The position numbers and the translations under genes are program-made. Positions 1-6,208 of a stretch of 9,751 nucleotides of DNA are shown here, piece after piece; within the stretch, counting starts at the first letter, position 1, and every line of letters starts with the position of its first letter. The notes beneath the pieces were generated by a model, which was given only the letters and a program-made list of their open reading frames with translations, did not search any database and was not told the origin of the DNA. This stretch comes from CAZVWW01 sp964631265 (GTDB taxonomy: Bacteria; Thermotogota; Thermotogae; MWEM01), in contig CAZVWW010000087.1 of NCBI GenBank assembly GCA_964631265.1, positions 1 to 9,751 of the forward strand, in the 5' to 3' direction.

Positions 1-1
1 A

Positions 2-988
2 GCCAGGCAGAACAATCTAAAGGATATCGATGTGAGTTTCCCGCTCGGTTCATTTATCTGTGTAACCGGTGTCTCCGGCTCCGGAAAGTCTTCTCTCATC
101 AATGAGACCCTGTACCCGCTTCTCAAAAGACATGTTTACAGATCAAAGGATGTGATCGGAGAACATCGCTCCATTGAAGGGATGGAACATATCGACAAGG
201 TTATCGATCTGGATCAGTCCCCGATCGGAAGAACACCGAGAAGTAACGCCGCCACATATACCAAGGTCTTCGATCATATACGGGATCTGTTCGCCAAGAC
301 CCCTGAAGCCCGCTCAAGAGGGTATAAAAAGGGCCGATTCAGCTTTAATGTAAAGGGCGGAAGATGCGAAGCCTGCGATGGACAGGGACAGGTCAAGATT
401 GAGATGCATTTTCTTCCGGATGTTTATGTCGATTGCGAGGTCTGTAAGGGGAAGCGTTTCAACCGGGAGACCCTTGAAGTGAAATACAGGGACAGGAATA
501 TCTCCGACGTACTTGAAATGACGGTTGACGAGGCACAGGCATTCTTCAAGAACATCAGTAAGATAAACGACACATTAACGATTCTTCAGGATGTGGGGCT
601 TGGTTACATCAAGCTCGGACAACCCGCCACAACACTATCCGGAGGAGAAGCTCAGAGAATCAAGATCGCCTCTGAATTGAGGAAACGGTCAACGGGGGAA
701 ACAGTTTACATCCTTGATGAACCGACAACCGGCCTTCATTTTGAGGATGTCAGAAAACTTCTGGAAGTCCTTGAAAGACTCGTTGAAAGGGGAAATACCT
801 GCATCGTCATCGAACACAATCTTGATGTCATTAAAAACGCGGACTGGATCATCGATCTCGGTCCCGAAGGTGGAAACAAAGGAGGCAATCTATTGTTTGC
901 CGGTCCTGCGGAAGGCATTTTTAAAGTGGAAAATTCGTATACGGGAAAATATCTCAGGGATTATTTTCCTGAACTGACGAACCAATAG
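2..988 (+). CDS. uvrA: Excinuclease ABC subunit A, C-terminal part (5' end outside window)
   Basis: UvrA is the ATP-dependent DNA damage sensor of nucleotide excision repair. As a dimer it loads UvrB onto lesions. Only the last 328 or so residues are here (the family is about 940), and the frame is open back to base 2, so the GTG at 32 is internal. Visible in order are the second ABC domain's Walker A (GVSGSGKS, 68-91), the CX2CX19CX2C zinc module (Cys codons at 365, 374, 434 and 443), the signature LSGGEAQR (635-658), Walker B ILDEPTTGLH (710-739) and the H-loop IEHN. All diagnostic residues are intact. It is the first visible gene of an operon that ends with uvrB. The stop TAG lies 26 nt before the next start, with no terminator between. 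The identification is certain; only the start lies outside the window. Confidence 0.98.
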   Translation, partial: ARQNNLKDIDVSFPLGSFICVTGVSGSGKSSLINETLYPLLKRHVYRSKDVIGEHRSIEGMEHIDKVIDLDQSPIGRTPRSNAATYTKVFDHIRDLFAKTPEARSRGYKKGRFSFNVKGGRCEACDGQGQVKIEMHFLPDVYVDCEVCKGKRFNRETLEVKYRDRNISDVLEMTVDEAQAFFKNISKINDTLTILQDVGLGYIKLGQPATTLSGGEAQRIKIASELRKRSTGETVYILDEPTTGLHFEDVRKLLEVLERLVERGNTCIVIEHNLDVIKNADWIIDLGPEGGNKGGNLLFAGPAEGIFKVENSYTGKYLRDYFPELTNQ

Positions 989-1014
989 GCTTGAAAAAAA
1001 GGGGAGGCTAATTG

Positions 1015-1659
1015 ATGCAATTTTTTGGAAAAAAGGAAATCAAGATCATCAACATGTTCGAGGTCCATATGAAAGCCGTTGAAGGGGCAGTTGAAACGTT
1101 GATAGAGATGATCCGGGAGTATGAAAGAGACCGTTCCACGGTCGAAGAGATGGCTGATAAGCTCAGGAAGGCGGAGAGTGAAGCAGATAGCAAGAGACGT
1201 GAAATGGAGACAGAGATGTACCTCGGGGCCTTCCTGCCGAATTTCAGAGGAGATCTCCTGGGTATTGCGGAATCGATCGACATCGTTGCGAATAAGGCTG
1301 AGTCAACGGGGGACCTCATAGAACTGGAGAATATCGATATCCCAAAGGAATTTATCTCGGATCTGGTTGTACTCGCCAGGAAATCACTGGAGACCTATAA
1401 AGCTGTAGCAGAAGCGGCCAAGGCCATGTTTGATGATTTGGATATTGCCAATGAAGAGATTAAAAAGACTGAAAGACTCGAAAACGAGGGCGATACACTT
1501 GAAAAGGATCTTGTCAGAAAACTCTTCCGTAATGAAAAGATTGAACTGGCCCATAAACTTCAGCTGCAAAAACTCGTCAAGAAGATTGCCGATATTGCCG
1601 ATCAGGCGGAAAATGTCTCCGACAGGATTCAGATTGTGTTGTTCAAGAGGAGAGTCTAA
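1015..1659 (+). CDS. DUF47 / PhoU-like protein (phosphate transport accessory family)
   Basis: This 214-residue, highly helical protein matches the DUF47 (TIGR00153, PhoU-like) family in length and character. It has long amphipathic helices rich in Glu, Lys and Ala, a central ESIDIVANKAESTGDLI segment, and a C-terminal KLVKKIADIADQAENVSDRI helix typical of PhoU-type bundles. Family members are usually cytoplasmic and are encoded beside PiT-type phosphate transporters, where they are thought to modulate uptake. No transporter is present here: the gene sits between uvrA and mazG. I chose the ATG at 1015 because GGGGAGG (1001-1007) lies 7 nt upstream; the TTG at 1012 would be only 4 nt away. Its stop is 2 nt before the mazG start, so the two are very likely co-translated. 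The family assignment is fairly sure, but its role in this operon is unknown. Confidence 0.85.
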   Translation: MQFFGKKEIKIINMFEVHMKAVEGAVETLIEMIREYERDRSTVEEMADKLRKAESEADSKRREMETEMYLGAFLPNFRGDLLGIAESIDIVANKAESTGDLIELENIDIPKEFISDLVVLARKSLETYKAVAEAAKAMFDDLDIANEEIKKTERLENEGDTLEKDLVRKLFRNEKIELAHKLQLQKLVKKIADIADQAENVSDRIQIVLFKRRV

Positions 1660-1661
1660 GC

Positions 1662-2507
1662 GTGCACAGTAAAAAGATGACAAAGAACGAGTTTGAAAGA
1701 CTGCTCGATATCATGGAGGCCTTACGGGGCGAAGGGGGATGTGAATGGGACAAAAAACAGACCCACAAGTCTCTGAAGCCTTATGCGATCGAAGAGGCCT
1801 ATGAAGTTGCAGAAGCGATTGATAACAACGACACAGAGGAGTTGAAAGGCGAATTGGGCGATCTGCTGCTTCAAACAATCTTTCACAGCCAGATCGGCTC
1901 TGAAAACGACGCATTCGATATCTACGATGTCCTGAAGATGATCAACGACAAGATGATCCGGCGACATCCCCACGTCTTCAAGGATAAGAACAAGTACACG
2001 TACTCCTATAAACAATGGGAGGATATCAAGGCAGCTGAAAAGGGAAAAAAAGCGGAGTCGAGAATCGGTAAGATCAACAAGGCCCTGCCATCATTGAGCA
2101 TGGCGAGACGTGTGCAGGAAAACGCAGCAGAGGTCGGATTTGACTGGGAAAAGACGGAACAGGCAATGGAAAAGATCGAAGAGGAACTCAGCGAACTCAA
2201 GGCGGAGATCGAGATCGGAAAATCGGTTACTGCCCAAAAAAGAGAAAAGATACCGGGCGACAGTAAAAAGACAGAATCAGATTCAGCCATTGAAGAAGAG
2301 TTTGGTGATCTGCTCTTTGCGGTTGTCAACGTGGCGAGGTTTTTGAAGATTGACCCGGAGATGGCCCTGAGAAAGGCCACCGATAAGTTTATCAGACGGT
2401 TCCGACAGATGGAGAAGCGGATCGAGGACGATTCTGCTGAGTTTGAACAACTGGCGTTAAAAGAGCTGGACAAATACTGGGAGTTGATTAAAAAAAGTGG
2501 AGTATAA
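1662..2507 (+). CDS. mazG: MazG nucleoside triphosphate pyrophosphohydrolase
   Basis: MazG hydrolyses (d)NTPs to the monophosphate and pyrophosphate, removing non-canonical nucleotides and affecting (p)ppGpp levels in some bacteria. The 281-residue product has the two-domain layout of the E. coli type. The N-terminal domain has CEWDKKQTHKSLKPY, then the Mg-binding motif EEAYE (44-48) and ELGD (64-67). The second domain has EEEFGD (211-216), followed by FLKIDPEMALRKATDKF. A charged linker of about 25 residues between the domains (around 183-208) seems longer than in E. coli MazG (263 residues). The GTG start is chosen because AAGAGGAG (1645-1652) is well placed. An ATG at 1677 (codon 6) has no comparable site. 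The gene overlaps uvrB by 11 nt, which suggests translational coupling. Confidence 0.95.
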   Translation: MHSKKMTKNEFERLLDIMEALRGEGGCEWDKKQTHKSLKPYAIEEAYEVAEAIDNNDTEELKGELGDLLLQTIFHSQIGSENDAFDIYDVLKMINDKMIRRHPHVFKDKNKYTYSYKQWEDIKAAEKGKKAESRIGKINKALPSLSMARRVQENAAEVGFDWEKTEQAMEKIEEELSELKAEIEIGKSVTAQKREKIPGDSKKTESDSAIEEEFGDLLFAVVNVARFLKIDPEMALRKATDKFIRRFRQMEKRIEDDSAEFEQLALKELDKYWELIKKSGV

Positions 2508-4485
2508 GCTGCATAGCAATTACGAACCCTCGGGCGATCAGCCCCAGGCCATTGATAATCTGGTCAAATCCATACAGGAAGGCAACCGTCATCAGACCCT
2601 CCTGGGCGTGACGGGTTCGGGCAAGACCTTTACCATGGCCCATGTGATACAACGTCTGCAGCGACAGGCGTTGATTATGTCCCCCAATAAAACACTTGCG
2701 GCTCAGCTTTATCGAGAGTTTAAAGAGTTCTTTCCGGAAAACAGAGTTGAATTCTTCATCAGTTATTACGACTACTATCAACCGGAGGCGTATATCCCCA
2801 AAAGGGATGTCTATGTCGAGAAAGAAACCCAGATCAACGAGATCATTGAAAGAATGAGACTCTCCGTTCTTAAAACCGTCAGCACCCGGCGGGATGTCAT
2901 CGTGGTGGCCAGTGTGTCCTGCATCTATGCATCAGGGAACCCGGAGGACTTCAAGAAAACCAACCTTGTCATTGAAAAAGGGGCGATACTGCCAAGAAGA
3001 AAACTCTCAATGCGGCTGGCTGAATTACAGTACGAGCGATCGGAAGAGATGTTCAAAGGGGGGGCGTTCAGAATCAAGGGAGAGATCCTTGAGGTCTTCC
3101 CCGGTTATGATGATATTGGCATACGAGTGGAGTTCTTTGATGACGAGGTCGATCGAATATACACCTTCGATCCGGTTACCCGAAACACGATCGAGAACCT
3201 GGACAAGATCACCATCTATCCGGCAACAGAATATATCACAACAGAAGACAAGATCAAACAGGCCATTCATACCATCGAAGAAGAGCTGGATCAGCAGCTG
3301 AGAAAATTCAAGAGCGAGAATAAACTGCTCGAGGCACAGCGACTTGAACAGCGGACCAAACAGGACCTTGAGATGCTTCAGGAAGTGGGGTATTGCCAGG
3401 GAATTGAGAACTATTCCAGACACTTTGATATGAGACGCGAAGGTGAACCGCCGTGGACCCTTCTGAACTACTTTGACAACGATTTTGTCACGATAGTGGA
3501 TGAATCCCACATTGCCATCCCGCAGATCCGATCCATGTACCGGGGCGACATCTCCAGAAAGAAGAACCTCGTTGAATACGGTTTCCGACTCCCCTCCGCA
3601 TTTGACAACAGACCGCTCCGATTTGAGGAATTTGAGCGGCAGATTAACCAGTTCGTTTACACCTCCGCGACACCCGGAGATTATGAAAAAGAACACTCGA
3701 ATCAGATCATACAGCAGATCATCAGACCCACTGGTCTGGTTGACCCGGAGATTGAGGTTCGGAAGGCAGAGAATCAGGTGGACAACCTCCTCGATGAGAT
3801 CCAGAAGAGGAAAGAGAACAACGAGCGGGTGATTGTCTTAACCCTTACCAAATCCATGGCTGAAAGACTGAGTGATTATCTTCAGGAACTCGGTGTCCGA
3901 TCCCTTTATCTCCACTCTGAACTCGGAACGGTCGACCGGGTGGATGTATTAAAAAAACTGAGAGGCGGGGAGATTGAGGTTGTTGTCGGCATCAACCTGC
4001 TCAGAGAAGGTCTCGACCTGCCGGAGGTATCGCTGGTGGCCATCCTGGACGCCGACCGGGAGGGGTTTTTAAGAACGGATACAACACTCATCCAGATCGT
4101 TGGCCGTGCGGCGAGAAATGTTCACGGGAAAGTCCTCATGTATGCCGATAAGGTGACTCCGGCCATGAAACGGACGATCGAGGAGACCAACAGACGGCGG
4201 GCCATTCAACTTGAATACAACAAAAAGCACGGCATTACCCCGCAGACCATTAAAAAGGCGCTGGATCAGGATATGTTTGCTCAGTTCAGACAGGAAGAAG
4301 AGGAAGCGTACGAGGGGATCAGCGAAAAGACCCAGAACCTGCTTAAAGTCGCTGAAGATATGGAAACGGAAACCTATATGGAGTTGCTTGAAGAAGAGAT
4401 GAAAAAGGCAGCCAGAGATCTGCGTTTTGAAGATGCTGCCAAACTTCGTGATGAGTTATCCAAGATGAAGCACAAACAAGACTAA
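2497..4485 (+). CDS. uvrB: Excinuclease ABC subunit B, complete
   Basis: UvrB is the damage-verifying helicase-like subunit that receives DNA from UvrA and recruits UvrC for incision. The 662 residues are full length for the family (about 660-675). Visible are Walker A GVTGSGKT (37-44), the lesion-probing beta-hairpin segment YYDYYQPEAYIP, Walker B/DEAD-like DESH (335-338), the RLPSAFDNRPLRFEEFE region, NLLREGLDLPEVSLV, helicase motif VI QIVGRAARN (533-541), and a C-terminal UVR domain (EMKKAARDLRFEDAAKLRDEL) that contacts UvrC. The GTG start lies inside the end of mazG, and the first residues align with the usual N terminus. The nearest ribosome-binding-like GGGAG (2479-2483) is rather far, so translation probably depends on coupling to mazG. 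The stop TAA overlaps the stop of the convergent gene by 4 nt. Confidence 0.98.
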   Translation: MEYKLHSNYEPSGDQPQAIDNLVKSIQEGNRHQTLLGVTGSGKTFTMAHVIQRLQRQALIMSPNKTLAAQLYREFKEFFPENRVEFFISYYDYYQPEAYIPKRDVYVEKETQINEIIERMRLSVLKTVSTRRDVIVVASVSCIYASGNPEDFKKTNLVIEKGAILPRRKLSMRLAELQYERSEEMFKGGAFRIKGEILEVFPGYDDIGIRVEFFDDEVDRIYTFDPVTRNTIENLDKITIYPATEYITTEDKIKQAIHTIEEELDQQLRKFKSENKLLEAQRLEQRTKQDLEMLQEVGYCQGIENYSRHFDMRREGEPPWTLLNYFDNDFVTIVDESHIAIPQIRSMYRGDISRKKNLVEYGFRLPSAFDNRPLRFEEFERQINQFVYTSATPGDYEKEHSNQIIQQIIRPTGLVDPEIEVRKAENQVDNLLDEIQKRKENNERVIVLTLTKSMAERLSDYLQELGVRSLYLHSELGTVDRVDVLKKLRGGEIEVVVGINLLREGLDLPEVSLVAILDADREGFLRTDTTLIQIVGRAARNVHGKVLMYADKVTPAMKRTIEETNRRRAIQLEYNKKHGITPQTIKKALDQDMFAQFRQEEEEAYEGISEKTQNLLKVAEDMETETYMELLEEEMKKAARDLRFEDAAKLRDELSKMKHKQD

Positions 4486-5354
4486 AGCACCTTGTTTGAA
4501 AAGATCGTTGATCCTTTTTCAACCCCGATATACTTCGAGATCGTATCGCATTTGACCATCAGGCAGAAGAAGATTTTTTCAGAGGCATTGGCGGACAGAC
4601 CTTCGAAATTGCCCTGCCCCTTTGATACGATGAGATCGGTTTCTTCGAAGACCTTCTTCATCTGGTCATTTGACTTTTCAAGGACAATGCCGGGATAGGG
4701 GCTGCCGGAATTGATAACGTTGACCAACCTATCAAGGCCGACGTACGCTGCATCCTCTGTTGTGACATCGTTCAGGATCTTTCGGCCTCTCACCGCCGCA
4801 AAGATCTTTTTACCGGGATATTCCTTTAAGATCTGCTCCATAAAGAGTTTATCAAAGACGATCTCTCCGGCATTATCCAAAATATAGAGAATGCTCCCTG
4901 CATCATTCATCCTGTCTTTGAAATCGTTAAACGAATCCAGTTTGAAATCGAGTTTAAAGGCGTTGTTGATAATATCTTTTTCGAAATTCCCGAGATCAAC
5001 ATCATGAGCTCCCAGATCGATCTGATTACCGAGTGAAGAAAGCTTTGCATAGAGTTTTAAGGGCCAGGTAGCGCTTCTCGGGTCCTGTTTGATCAGGTCA
5101 ACCACATTAAGGGCCATATCGTTGGCCTGCTTCTTTTCCTTCTTAAAAACATCCGCAACACCTGTTTTTTCCTCCACCGTTGTGTACAGAAGATCGGCCA
5201 TCTCAACCGGTGTGATATCGGTATCCATCTCTGCATATTTGGCACATACTTCTCTGTAGAGTTCAAAGGCCTCCTCGTTTGCGATATTCAAAGAATCTAA
5301 AACTCTCTTCGTCTGCTGCAGATGGCACGGTATACAATCCGGAAAAACTTTCAT
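4482..5354 (-). CDS. DUF89 / ARMT1-like metal-dependent damage-control phosphatase
   Basis: The 290-residue product belongs to the DUF89 (PF01937) family, whose studied members are Mn/Ni/Co-dependent phosphatases acting on side-product sugar phosphates ('metabolite damage control'). Visible are an N-terminal DCIPC motif (6-10) typical of the stand-alone prokaryotic/archaeal subgroup, GNQIDLG (109-115), the core DNAGE (160-164) with its likely metal-binding Asp-Asn pair, RGRKILNDVTTED (189-201), and SKGQGNFEGL (244-253). Key motifs look intact. The two Cys of CIPC, with others downstream, may bind metal, but this is inference. The start ATG has AAAGGTG (5365-5371) upstream. A TATAAT at 5391-5396 lies just after the preceding terminator. 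The gene converges on uvrB with a 4-nt stop-stop overlap. Its substrate cannot be told from sequence. Confidence 0.85.
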   Translation of the reverse strand: MKVFPDCIPCHLQQTKRVLDSLNIANEEAFELYREVCAKYAEMDTDITPVEMADLLYTTVEEKTGVADVFKKEKKQANDMALNVVDLIKQDPRSATWPLKLYAKLSSLGNQIDLGAHDVDLGNFEKDIINNAFKLDFKLDSFNDFKDRMNDAGSILYILDNAGEIVFDKLFMEQILKEYPGKKIFAAVRGRKILNDVTTEDAAYVGLDRLVNVINSGSPYPGIVLEKSNDQMKKVFEETDLIVSKGQGNFEGLSANASEKIFFCLMVKCDTISKYIGVEKGSTIFSNKVL

Positions 5355-5390
5355 ATCAGTTCAACACCTTTGCTTAAATGATTACGGACG

Positions 5391-5396
5391 ATTATA
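5391..5396 (-). promoter_or_regulatory. Candidate -10 element for the DUF89 gene
   Basis: Read on the minus strand, this is a perfect TATAAT about 37 nt upstream of the ATG at 5354 and just beyond the terminator at 5399-5433. No good -35 hexamer lies 16-18 nt further upstream, because that position falls in the terminator stem. It may be a weak promoter or need an activator. Read-through from the upstream unit is the alternative. Confidence 0.4.
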
Positions 5397-5398
5397 AC

Positions 5399-5433
5399 AT
5401 AAAAAAAGGCGGTGATTTTTCATCATCCGCCTT
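5399..5433 (-). terminator. Intrinsic terminator of the micropeptide unit
   Basis: AAGGCGG (5406-5412) pairs with CCGCCTT (5427-5433). An inner TGAT/ATCA pairing extends the stem past one bulged base. On the minus strand the hairpin is followed by a run of seven or more U (5401-5407 region), so it terminates leftward transcription. On the plus strand no T run follows. It separates the tiny ORFs on its right from the DUF89 gene. Confidence 0.85.
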
Positions 5434-5457
5434 CTATCTGAATCCGTTACCACTCAT
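5434..5457 (-). CDS. Seven-codon mini-ORF before the terminator
   Basis: This ATG-initiated ORF encodes MSGNGFR and stops with TAG directly against the terminator stem. It is included only because AAGGAG (around 5466-5471) lies 8 nt upstream of the ATG, a spacing as good as that of real genes nearby. It is also the fourth such ORF in a row, 18 nt after the stop of the previous one. A seven-residue product could be a signalling or leader peptide, or the pairing of site and ATG could be chance. No family is recognised. Confidence 0.3.
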   Translation of the reverse strand: MSGNGFR

Positions 5458-5475
5458 CTTTTTAACTCCTTTTTT

Positions 5476-5568
5476 TTATCGAATATCTTTAAACCAATCC
5501 ATATACTCTCTTGTGATGGCGCTCTTGTGATGGCTCTTTTTGTGGATTCTGATTCTGTCGTAAAACAT
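5476..5568 (-). CDS. Putative 30-residue basic micropeptide
   Basis: The product begins MFYDRIRIHKKSHHKS and ends MDWFKDIR. It is strongly basic and His-rich in its first half, with no membrane segment. GGGAGG (around 5577-5582) sits 8 nt upstream of the ATG. The ORF starts 29 nt after the previous ORF's stop and lies in the same promoter-to-terminator unit. A 14-nt tandem duplication (5508-5535) falls in the middle of it. Since 14 is not a multiple of 3, the duplication changes the frame, so the C-terminal half may be recent, or the ORF may not be under protein selection. No known family is recognised. Confidence 0.45.
   Translation of the reverse strand: MFYDRIRIHKKSHHKSAITREYMDWFKDIR
5508..5535. 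repeat. 14-nt tandem repeat, two copies
   Basis: CTCTTGTGATGGC occurs at 5508-5520 and again at 5522-5534, a period of 14 nt with 13 identical bases. It lies inside the 30-codon minus-strand ORF, and the repeat unit would shift its frame. This looks like a replication-slippage duplication. Confidence 0.85.
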
Positions 5569-5597
5569 GAAGCTTTCCTCCCTTCTAAGATGTTTGT

Positions 5598-5714
5598 TTA
5601 TATTCTGGCTGACCAGAAGAACTGACCCTTTGCATTTTCGATCTCATTATCCAAAATCTTCTTGTCGATTTTCTCATCTTTGTCAAAGACGATCTGCGTA
5701 AACAGCTTAAACAT
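5598..5714 (-). CDS. Putative 38-residue micropeptide
   Basis: The product begins MFKLFTQIVFDKDEKIDKK and ends KGQFFWSARI. It has a short hydrophobic start, a Lys/Asp/Glu-rich helical middle that is close to charge-neutral overall, and an aromatic C terminus. The ribosome binding site is excellent: GGAGGTG 7 nt before the ATG (sequence around 5722-5728), embedded in the last codons of the preceding ORF. The two ORFs overlap by 8 nt, an arrangement typical of translational coupling. I recognise no family. The site quality and overlap are the main support that it is translated. Confidence 0.5.
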   Translation of the reverse strand: MFKLFTQIVFDKDEKIDKKILDNEIENAKGQFFWSARI

Positions 5715-5826
5715 ATTTGTTCACCTCCAATAAACTAATATGATGGTGTTTCTGTAAAAGGGAACGCTTTTTATCAGCCAAAAAATCCTTTTTAGACTCA
5801 AAATATCTCTTTCTGAATTCGAACAT
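5707..5826 (-). CDS. Putative 39-residue basic micropeptide
   Basis: This is the first ORF after the strong minus-strand promoter. The product begins MFEFRKRYFESKKDF, has a HHH run at 27-29, and ends LLEVNKYV. It is basic (about +5 without His) and predicted helical. AGGAGG (around 5836-5841) lies about 9 nt before the ATG at 5826. An in-frame ATG at 5833-5835 is too close to that site to be preferred. Its 3' end carries the ribosome binding site of the next ORF. Like the next two ORFs it starts with Met-Phe and an amphipathic segment, but I cannot show homology between them. No known toxin, bacteriocin or sporulation peptide family is recognised. Confidence 0.5.
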   Translation of the reverse strand: MFEFRKRYFESKKDFLADKKRSLLQKHHHISLLEVNKYV

Positions 5827-5882
5827 TGAAATCATTCCTCCTAAATAGTTGTTTTGTTTTTGATATTTTCAAGTACAATGAT

Positions 5883-5911
5883 ATATTATCATAAAAAATG
5901 AGAAATGTCAA
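5883..5911 (-). promoter_or_regulatory. Strong sigma-70-type promoter of the micropeptide unit
   Basis: On the minus strand there is a perfect -35 TTGACA (5906-5911), a 17-nt spacer and TAATAT (5883-5888). An alternative -10, GATAAT (5885-5890), would have a 15-nt spacer. The same TTGACA-17-TAATAT layout precedes the tRNA operon at 9197-9225, which supports it as this genome's housekeeping promoter form. Transcription would begin near 5876, leaving a leader of about 50 nt before the first tiny ORF. Confidence 0.8.
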
Positions 5912-5977
5912 GTCCTAAATTAAAATATTTCATTCTATAATCAAAAATTATCATATTGGATTGGGAAAGAAAGGATT

Positions 5978-6032
5978 TATGGAGAAAAGCACAAAATATA
6001 CTTTAATAATTTAATATCCTTGAATCTCATTC
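5978..6032 (+). repeat. 55-bp direct repeat, left copy (contig end)
   Basis: These 55 bases, ending directly at the N run, are identical to 6133-6187, which begins directly after it. An exact 55-mer at both contig ends is what a de Bruijn graph with k=55 leaves at a branching node, so the two copies are probably one locus in the real genome. A true direct repeat is possible but less likely. Confidence 0.9.
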
Positions 6033-6132
6033 NNNNNNNNNNNNNNNNNNNNNNNNNNNNNNNNNNNNNNNNNNNNNNNNNNNNNNNNNNNNNNNNNNNN
6101 NNNNNNNNNNNNNNNNNNNNNNNNNNNNNNNN
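6033..6132. other. Assembly gap of 100 N
   Basis: Exactly 100 unknown bases, a conventional scaffolding placeholder rather than a measured distance. It is flanked by the two copies of the 55-mer, so the real gap may be absent (the contigs overlap) or may hold a sequence that could not be resolved. Confidence 0.98.
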
Positions 6133-6187
6133 TATGGAGAAAAGCACAAAATATACTTTAATAATTTAATATCCTTGAATCTCATTC
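6133..6187 (+). repeat. 55-bp direct repeat, right copy (contig start)
   Basis: Identical to 5978-6032, starting at the first base after the N run. The unit contains TATACT and TAATAT hexamers, but neither has a convincing -35, so no promoter is called in it. Confidence 0.9.
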
Positions 6188-6208
6188 TGTGCTCTAAGAA
6201 GAATAGGA

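Larger units (their letters stand above)
5912..6208. other. AT-rich non-genic stretch containing the assembly gap
   Basis: No ORF with a ribosome binding site is visible on either strand. The known bases are AT-rich. A TATAAT at 5936-5941 on the plus strand lacks a recognisable -35. The rest is the two copies of a 55-mer and the N run. If the duplication is an assembly artefact, the true stretch is about 155 bases shorter. Confidence 0.6.

Noticed and set aside
2006..2473. 155-codon Ser-rich minus-strand ORF inside mazG
   Set aside because: Antisense shadow of mazG. The Ser and Phe richness follows from Glu/Lys-rich codons on the other strand.
3025..3696. 223-codon minus-strand ORF inside uvrB
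   Set aside because: It is the antisense frame of a well-conserved gene, lacks a start site, and matches no family I know.
5508..5534. Possible start of a CRISPR or longer repeat array
   Set aside because: Only two contiguous 14-nt copies with no spacers; it is a simple tandem duplication.
5936..5941. TATAAT on the plus strand as promoter for the hairpin block
   Set aside because: No recognisable -35 at 16-18 nt and the downstream path crosses the assembly gap, so it cannot be supported.
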